Shown: positions 9,914-15,795 of the stretch, in pieces
Layout of the letters: the number at the start of each line of letters is the position of its first letter
Position numbering within the stretch: position 1 is the stretch's first letter
Assembly (NCBI RefSeq): GCF_000341285.1
Contig: NW_005178448.1
Coordinates: 167,003-182,797, forward strand
Reading direction: 5' to 3'
Source: Galdieria sulphuraria
Taxonomy: Eukaryota > Rhodophyta > Bangiophyceae > Galdieriales > Galdieriaceae
DNA: 15,795 nt
Translations under genes and position numbers: made by a program
The notes under the pieces: generated by a model
Seen by the model: only the letters and a program-made list of their open reading frames with translations
Databases searched by the model: none
What the model was told of the DNA's origin: nothing

Positions 9914-9923
9914 TATATAAATA
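9914..9923 (+). promoter_or_regulatory. TATA-box-like sequence without an assigned gene
   Basis: TATATAAATA on the plus strand is the best TATA match in the gene-free stretch. About 65 bases downstream is ATGGAGTAAGG, an ATG directly followed by a donor-like GTAAGG. The next open frame starts at 10090. I could not find a splice joining these in frame, so a promoter for a short or non-coding transcript is only a possibility. Confidence 0.2.
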
Positions 9924-10370
9924 GATTCGAAAAATCGTCTAGTGCTTTGCCATTAGACCCTTCAGTACGGAGAAAATATTCTTCCTAAAATGGAGTAAGG
10001 TTAATACGATGTGAATTTCTCAATTTTTCTTAATACATGCATTCTATCATCTTCATTTAATGATGAGAACCTGAGAACAACAAGTTGGAATGTATATATC
10101 GTTAAAAAGTAACAAACTTGGAATTATGCGGATCCCTTTAATAAGCTCTTCTGGTGGAACAAAAAGTAACGCAGTATTATCTCTGACAACAAGTAAAAGA
10201 AGATTCAAGACAAGCACGATTATATGTGGCAATAAGTTGTCAAGTTTTGAAGGATATCCAAAATCCAATCTATTATTTCATCGTTTTCAATGGAAAGATA
10301 GTCGAGCTTGAAAGTTTGAATTCAGCCTCGTTTATGTCATCCAAACCATGCAACTGTGGTCAGAATTATA

Positions 10371-10447
10371 AATTGTTCAAAAGTTTGATATAGTTTTTGA
10401 CAGTGTCTTATAAAACAGCTCCCGATTTATAACAACTTTTGAAAATT
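10371..10447. repeat. Imperfect inverted repeat downstream of the smaller NTPase-nuclease gene
   Basis: The left arm (10371-10387) and right arm (10433-10447) share a perfect core TTCAAAAGTT/AACTTTTGAA. It is flanked by AATT/AATT and one more pair, with single-base bulges and a loop of about 45 bases. It lies 43 bases beyond the stop codon at 10490, so the transcript could form a 3' hairpin. AT-rich DNA makes such repeats fairly common by chance. Confidence 0.3.
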
Positions 10448-10489
10448 GTTTGTTTTAGAAAATTTCTCAGATATTAAAACAAGATATTC

Positions 10490-12544
10490 CTAAATATTTT
10501 TGGAAAGAGATAAAACTATTTCTTGTAGGGTTGAAATGCCAATGTTTCTCGAATGTGGATTATCCACAGACTTGAAAGCGTTCCTTAAATTTGATAAAAT
10601 GTCTTTGCCAATAAAGTTTTCTACATCAGCTTCAGAAAGAATAACCAATTCACAGTTGTGAGGAATCAAGAATTCTCCAACACTATCGCCAGATGAATAA
10701 CAACGACTAGAATAATTCAAGTCCTCAGATACGTTGGTTGCTAACTGAGTACTCATAATAATCAACATACAATGCCATGTAGGATGACTAGTCAATACTT
10801 GATCATGCACTGGTTTCAAAAACTTGTGAGCTTCTTCCAAAATTTCATTCCATCTAATACCATTACGACTCCATCGGCCTTTACAAGCAATACCTACAAT
10901 CATCAAGTTCTTCTCATTCGTTCTTCCATGCAACTTGAATAATATATCTGGAATATGAAAAGTTGAATGAAATGGAATATATATCTTTTCAAATTCCAAA
11001 ATTTCTTCCACTATCCTTTCCCATTCATTATTGCTTCCAAATGTCATTCTCTCTGTTCCTAATACAGTTCTGGTATTATGTATAGATTTCATATAATAAG
11101 CAGCAGATTCGGAAGAAAATTGTAAATTCATTTCATTCCAAACACGAGACAATTGACCAAGAGTAGAAAACATTGAGCTGTTTGTAGGACGCCGAGAAAA
11201 ATGTAAATAAAACAGTGTAGCAATAAGACCTTCCAAAATTCGACATTTCGACTCATAAAAGAATTCCATAAATTGAGACTTGAGAGTTTGTAAAAGTAAC
11301 CATTCTAAACGATCATCCTTTAAGCCTTGGTCAATATATTCAATCAGTAACTTGGGAATCAACACTTCATAGCGTTCGTTGCGGTCTGGTTCTATAACCA
11401 ATCGACGATAGAGGCACATATCTGTAACTAGATCAAACAAAAACACATCAGAATTTGAGCTTATTTGCACAGTTTCATCAAAATCAAATCGAATACGATA
11501 CAAAGATAATAACGTAAGCATTCTTAACAAGCGCTTACGCTGCTCACTGAGACTTATCAGACGAGGTAAAAATGGCGCAACACAATAATTTGTTACTAGA
11601 AAGCTATTCATTATGATCAAGAAGGTTTCCTTAGATAATAACAAATTGATGTTGGATGATTTATACAGCAAAAGGTAACTGATTGCTCGAACAAGTAAAC
11701 CAGGAACACCACCAGTCAATTCCAACAACAATTCTGCAAGTTCACTAGTTAAGAAGTCTTCATGACAAAGAATTTCTGAAACCTTTGGGCTCCCAGGGAA
11801 TAAAAAGGAAGAACTTTTCTCCAAATGTTCCACGATACTATGTTTCTCAAGCGGCGAAAGAGGAATAAATACTAACTGAACCCTTGAGACTGAAGCTACG
11901 TAATTATATATATTTAAGCCTTCACTTTTCCCAACAACTATAAAAAACAAGTCCGGTTCTTTACACAACTCACGAATAATACCGAAAAAGTCGTTGTATG
12001 GTAGAACTCTACCGTCGTGGGTCCTTTTGAAATGAAACTCGTCGAGACTTTCGTCTAGGACACCAACTTCATCAAAAGCTATAACAAGATATTGATCAGA
12101 AGGAATGCCCAAAGTCTTCCGTAGCTCTGGAATTAGAAACTTTGAACAAGGAGGAATGTGTCTGTAGGCTTCATAAACTGTAGACCCATCTAATTACAAG
12201 CTGATCGGTACAATAAAAAGTACAAAGCCCACTCAAGTGTGGGCTCCAACTCCCTTTGATCTACATAAAGCAAAGAAGCCTTTTTCAGCTTCTCCAAAAA
12301 GAGTCTGCTCGAAAGGTCCGAAGCAAAAGTCGACAGGAAAGTTTCGACAAACCTTCGAACCAACTCCAAATAGGTTTAACAAAACGTAGTTTTGCGAGAG
12401 CCAAAAAGATGAGGGACATGTTAAACCCCTGAGTTGCTTTCGACTGTTACGAAGATCATACAGTTCTTCTGTCACTCGAAAAACATCCCTTTCACGGTTT
12501 ACTACATATGGGTTGTATCGGTTTGAAACATTACACTCAACCAT
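10490..12544 (-). CDS. NTPase-nuclease-like protein with degenerate Walker A (two exons)
   Basis: Exons 12544-12265 and 12189-10490 join over a 75-base intron (GTAGAT...TTAG, splitting codon 94), giving 659 residues. Residues 12-21 (PYVVNRERDV) resemble the N-terminus of the neighbouring upstream gene. The P-loop position reads FGVGSK (59-64), with Lys and Ser swapped relative to GKS. Walker B is intact: LVIAFDE (D133, E134). A sensor-like strand LFFIVVGKS follows, then TGGVP (252-256), the GxP-type motif of STAND NTPases. The C-terminal third has a helix with E413, then IPDILFKLHG (D508) and a strand ending IACK (K530), in the order of PD-(D/E)xK nucleases but lacking the ExK Glu. It probably binds nucleic acid or acts as a decayed nuclease; this is inference. 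It could also be an upstream-extended gene whose first exon I cannot see. Confidence 0.7.
12226..12245. repeat. Hairpin inside the intron of the smaller NTPase-nuclease gene
   Basis: AGCCCAC (12226-12232) and GTGGGCT (12239-12245) form a perfect 7-base stem with a 6-base loop. It lies in the middle of the 75-base intron, the longest intron of the window. The stem would bring the donor and acceptor closer together. A role in splicing is inference. Confidence 0.3.
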
Positions 12545-13093
12545 CGTCTTCTCAAGTATGAAAAGTTGGGAATTGTTGCTTTTAGATGGCTTGAAACAGA
12601 TTCTTCATTATCTAACGATAAGTAGTATTGAAAAATAAGTTTAAAATAACAAAGAGGGAACCATAAGCTCTTTTGTGAGCAATAATACTTTGGGTCATGT
12701 TATTCATATTTAGTGTTATTTCAGAACACCTCCCTTAAAGAAGTTACCTCAAAGTCGAGTTCACTTGAAGTTCAAGTGTGGCAATGCGATAAGGAAATTG
12801 AAATCCATATCTACGGAAACGTAACTAACATTTGCAAACGGTAAAAGAAGTGCAAGTTTATCTAAAAAGATTGCCAACACTTTTGTAGATGAATCTGAAT
12901 AAAGAACAACTAAACAGAAGCTTTTTGCTTCCTCAGCATATTGGCAAGATATCTCAAGTTACTAAGCACGTAATGACTTTGCAGTGAGATAAAAACAAAA
13001 ATTACATGTCTTTATTAGGACCACGACTTCTATAAGGCTTCCATCATCTTCTACAGGGAAATCATGGGCATACCACAAACTAGTCCATAAAAG
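12545..13093. other. Intergenic region between the two NTPase-nuclease genes, 549 bases
   Basis: AT-rich, with no open frame that looks coding. It must contain the 3' end of the larger NTPase gene and the promoter of the smaller one. A near-perfect short palindrome lies at 12762-12778. No clear TATA box was found directly upstream of 12544. Confidence 0.6.
12762..12778. repeat. 17-base palindrome (8+1+8) between the paralogous genes
   Basis: CACTTGAA, one central G, then TTCAAGTG form a perfect inverted repeat. It lies about 220 bases upstream of the smaller gene's ATG. Such a symmetric site could bind a dimeric regulator; this is inference. A site this long is expected by chance roughly once in several windows of this size. 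Confidence 0.3.
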
Positions 13094-15592
13094 CTACTTT
13101 GCTAAAAACTGTCGTATTCCTAACATAATTCGCAATCTTAGTGAAGGACTATCGATACCGCACTTCAAAAGAAACTCTGTTGTCACGCCACTCAAATCTA
13201 TCATTCCTATGAAGGACAACCTGGGCAAACAATAGGCAACATCCTCTTCAGAAAGACCACAACGATCTCTTAAGAAAGCATTCCAATCAAATGACGAAGA
13301 CAAAGAACTCGATGCTGCAACACTTTGTTCGCCTCGTGTATCTCCTCCTTCCACTTGCATAGCACTTTGATAACCTTCCATTTGCATCCTATTCTCCTCA
13401 TTTGTTCTCGGTCTTATATTTCGAGCCACTCTTGAAGTAACATTTGATTGCTCCGTTTCCAAAGATGAAACATATTCATTGAACATCGACTCAAAGACAG
13501 TTTCACACCATACTGAAAAGTCTTTACTGAACTCTCCTCGATTTGCTTCCCCAATTTTCCTCAACACTTCGACATTATCTCTTCCCAAATATACTTCAAG
13601 GTTCCTTTGAGAAACAATTACCAATTGCAGACATGATCGACTACTTTCATTCAAAGTTGACCTCGAAGAATGTTGAGTCACAAAACCACTTGCATCTTCA
13701 ACAACATTATGTTCTTCGGTAGAGAAACCTACAGATCGATCATATCTAGTACATACTACCACAAACTGAAAACGAAGTTGAAGAGATGAAAAAGATTCGT
13801 CATTCAAAACGGAAACAACTCCCTTAAAAAATTGTTCTGCTTCCTTCTCAATATTTGTTTTCGAAAATTCAGTTTTGTGATAAAATTTGAATGAAAATCC
13901 AACAACATAACGTGTTTGTCCATTATGGAATACAACATATGCATCAGGACCACTAGAATTGCCATCTTTCGGAACAAAAATACCACAACGTTGTAAATAA
14001 TCCCTATAATGACCAGAAAATGAATCAGAGACATTTCTCAAGATGGGTATATCATAAGATTTTGTTGATTCCATAGAATAAGAAACACTGTCCTGCTCAA
14101 TAAAAGAACCCTGGAAAATTCCTGGAATAGCAGAATGTACAATAGGCGAGGAATTAGAATGAAGAAAAGTTAATAAGCGAAAGCGAAAGATCTTCATAAA
14201 TATAAATTCAAAGAAGACTCCTTTTGCTGTTGCATTGTCGGAAATATAACTAAACGGAGATAAAGGAAAGATTTCACTAGCCTCACGGAAAAATTTATAG
14301 CTGCTATGAGCTCGCAATATAAATTCACAACAACCAATCTTGAATTCGGTGCCCATATCAATCCCGTCAATTCCACAAAATTCACAGTAAAACCCAAAAG
14401 TTGCAACCAAGTCCATCAAATAAGTTCTCGTTCCACATAGAGTAACTACAAAGTCAATTGGAAAAATTGTTCCGAGCTGATAATTCAAAAGGACAAATTG
14501 ATATCGAAGAAGGGTTGCGGAATCTAGTATCTCCGGAATAATAAACGTTCCCGACTCATTTAGTATATCTTCAAAGACACTATCTAATAAAAGTTCCATA
14601 TTGTCATCGTTGATAACAGGTTGAGATAAGTTCGCAACTTTCTCTACTAGGGCTAATAAAGTATTCCTTACAATCAACGGAATGCCCCCTGTCTTCTTTT
14701 TCAACAACTCTACGAATCGATATCGTAAATCATCAGAGGGCAATAAACAGTCCTTCAAGGACTTTCCACTATAAGTTGCCAGCTCAATATATTCGTTAAT
14801 ATCATGGAGGTTAAAGGGATTCAACCGCAACATATGGAGGGTGACACTACTAGAGCGAGCATCAGACAGGCGGGCTGAGATTTCGGCAGTTCGCCCAGCA
14901 ATATACAAGATAACTTTTCCTGTATCAAGCAACTCACCTACAGTTCGAAAAAATTTGCGATACGGGATATAACCTGGATCGGACTCGACGAACTGTTTCG
15001 TGGTAAGTTCACTATAGTATGTGGTGAGGTCACTCAGGTGACTAAGTTCGTCTATCATCAAAAATAAATATTGTTTCTGAAATTGTTCGAGAAGATACTG
15101 GACAAATAAAAAAACACTTGGTTGCTTCATCGCTGCGTCCGTGAATTCTACAATTTCTCGGGCAGTCATACCATTACACTGGGCTGTAGCCATAGCTATG
15201 TTATACATCAAAGCCTCTAGAAACCTTGGAAAAGGAGCACGAGAAAAGCTCTCTCCTAGTTTAAAGCAAACTGACAAAGTGTTTTCCGCAAAGTGTTTCC
15301 AAGAAAAAAACTTCAAATCAACTTTTCCCGACGAGCTCTTGTTGAAAACCTCCGTCTCCTTCTGCTCTTCTTCTTCGTCGGCGAATTTTTTTAAAAACTT
15401 TAAAAAATTTTCACCAACACAACTCTTGCCCGCCCCAAAAATGTGAGGGGAGAAGCAAGCTGCAGGACGTAAAAGATCTAATTTTCCCGCAGCTGAAGAA
15501 AACTGGTCGTAATAAGTTCGAAGAATAGAATAAACATCTTCTTTTCTATCTATCAACGGTTCGTTCAAACTCATTTTACACGTCGCCGCCAA
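13094..15592 (-). CDS. STAND-like P-loop NTPase fused to PD-(D/E)xK-like domain and C-terminal SAM-like domain
   Basis: This is a single frame of 832 residues; M7 (15574) is an alternative start. Domains in order: an N-terminal EPLIDRKEDV motif shared with the downstream gene; a P-loop with GAGKS at 53-57 (the first Gly of the classical GxxxxGKS is replaced by His50); Walker B YLFLMIDE (D181, E182); a sensor-like strand VILYIAGRT (227-235); and TGGIP at 301-305. A helical region follows. A nuclease-like core has E462 in a helix, GPDAYVVF (D550) and a strand ending GFSFK (K569). After a Ser-rich linker, residues about 770-832 fit a SAM domain (start WNAFL, core CGIDSPSLR). The order recalls Crinkler/RHS-type proteins and the ATPases expanded in Galdieria. 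The role is unknown; defence, selfish behaviour or DNA handling are all possible. The frame is intact over 2.5 kb, so it is under selection or recent. Confidence 0.8.
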   Translation of the reverse strand: MAATCKMSLNEPLIDRKEDVYSILRTYYDQFSSAAGKLDLLRPAACFSPHIFGAGKSCVGENFLKFLKKFADEEEEQKETEVFNKSSSGKVDLKFFSWKHFAENTLSVCFKLGESFSRAPFPRFLEALMYNIAMATAQCNGMTAREIVEFTDAAMKQPSVFLFVQYLLEQFQKQYLFLMIDELSHLSDLTTYYSELTTKQFVESDPGYIPYRKFFRTVGELLDTGKVILYIAGRTAEISARLSDARSSSVTLHMLRLNPFNLHDINEYIELATYSGKSLKDCLLPSDDLRYRFVELLKKKTGGIPLIVRNTLLALVEKVANLSQPVINDDNMELLLDSVFEDILNESGTFIIPEILDSATLLRYQFVLLNYQLGTIFPIDFVVTLCGTRTYLMDLVATFGFYCEFCGIDGIDMGTEFKIGCCEFILRAHSSYKFFREASEIFPLSPFSYISDNATAKGVFFEFIFMKIFRFRLLTFLHSNSSPIVHSAIPGIFQGSFIEQDSVSYSMESTKSYDIPILRNVSDSFSGHYRDYLQRCGIFVPKDGNSSGPDAYVVFHNGQTRYVVGFSFKFYHKTEFSKTNIEKEAEQFFKGVVSVLNDESFSSLQLRFQFVVVCTRYDRSVGFSTEEHNVVEDASGFVTQHSSRSTLNESSRSCLQLVIVSQRNLEVYLGRDNVEVLRKIGEANRGEFSKDFSVWCETVFESMFNEYVSSLETEQSNVTSRVARNIRPRTNEENRMQMEGYQSAMQVEGGDTRGEQSVAASSSLSSSFDWNAFLRDRCGLSEEDVAYCLPRLSFIGMIDLSGVTTEFLLKCGIDSPSLRLRIMLGIRQFLAK

Positions 15593-15682
15593 TCCGAAAT
15601 CAATTCACAAGTAATGAATAAATGAATGACCGAAATACTTTCACAGGAGATGGAAGAGAGTGTATGTTTTATTGTTCGAGCG

Positions 15683-15703
15683 ATTGGTTTATTTGGTTAT
15701 TGG
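15683..15703 (-). promoter_or_regulatory. Two CCAAT boxes upstream of the larger NTPase-nuclease gene
   Basis: The minus strand carries CCAAT at 15699-15703 and again at 15683-15687, 16 bases apart and about 90-110 bases before the ATG. This spacing from the start is typical for NF-Y-type sites in eukaryotes. No clear TATA box lies between them and the gene, apart from a weak AATAAAACA near 15666-15674. The remaining bases to 15795 show no gene. Confidence 0.35.
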
Positions 15704-15795
15704 TAAAACTGATCTCTTTGACACTTCTAGAAGTACAATGACAATAGAGAGAAAGCAGGAATATTTTCTTGCTTGTCATAACTAGAAACTTTCTT

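Larger units (their letters stand above)
9581..10489. other. Intergenic region, 909 bases, no convincing gene
   Basis: It holds the 3' flanks of the peptidase (plus) and of the smaller NTPase gene (minus). Seen within it: a TATA-like element at 9914-9923; a 73-codon plus frame at 10090-10311; an antisense 71-codon frame at 10053-10268; and an inverted repeat at 10371-10387/10433-10447. No tRNA box, transposase or terminal repeat was recognised. The bases just after 9580 contain two TTTCAG acceptor-like sites (around 9614 and 9637), but using them yields only a few extra codons. Confidence 0.6.

Noticed and set aside
10060-10190. Box C/D snoRNA (ATGATGA followed by CTGA motifs)
   Set aside because: The nearest CTGA is only a few bases away and the next about 115 bases on; no terminal stem was found.
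10053-10268. 71-codon minus-strand frame with hydrophobic stretches as a gene
   Set aside because: Hydrophobic runs arise easily on the complement of Lys/Asn-rich codons; no homology recognised and no splice partner.
10090-10311. 73-codon plus-strand frame as a gene
   Set aside because: No recognised domain, no supporting upstream exon in frame, and an equally long antisense frame covers the same bases.
13804-14406. Additional minus-strand frames of 70-76 codons inside the larger NTPase gene
   Set aside because: They are out-of-frame shadows of a long, domain-bearing frame.

Overview
The window looks like nuclear DNA of a unicellular eukaryote with a compact, AT-rich genome. Genes lie 35 to 550 bases apart on both strands, and introns are 44 to 75 bases long with GT(A/G)AG-type donors and short AG acceptors. 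This style, together with the gene content, fits a cyanidialean red alga such as Galdieria. That assignment is inference; no marker gene proves it.

Layout, left to right. The left edge holds the N-terminal half of an AzgA-type purine permease (minus strand, cut by the window). Next come a two-exon UDP-glucuronate 4-epimerase (minus) and a three-exon unknown protein with two C-terminal membrane segments (minus). Divergent from the latter is an intron-less mitochondrial-type enoyl thioester reductase (plus). Convergent with that is the SRP receptor beta subunit (minus). The SRP receptor gene is head-to-head, only 34 bases ATG to ATG, with a ten-exon M16 metallopeptidase of the yeast Sdd3/YOL098C type (plus). 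I rebuilt that peptidase by hand to 1051 residues.

The right third holds two large minus-strand genes that are divergent relatives in tandem. Each has an N-terminal P-loop NTPase of STAND/archaeal-ATPase style and a C-terminal region resembling a PD-(D/E)xK nuclease fold. The downstream copy (659 residues, two exons) has a scrambled Walker A but an intact Walker B. The upstream copy (832 residues, one exon) keeps GxGKS and ends in a SAM-like domain. The architecture recalls the Crinkler/RHS-type NTPase-nuclease proteins and the ATPase family reported as expanded in Galdieria. This pair is the least explained and most interesting part of the window.

The first six genes are housekeeping functions (purine uptake, nucleotide-sugar metabolism, fatty acid synthesis, ER targeting, proteolysis) with no evident functional link. 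There are no recognisable tRNA, rRNA, CRISPR or transposase genes.
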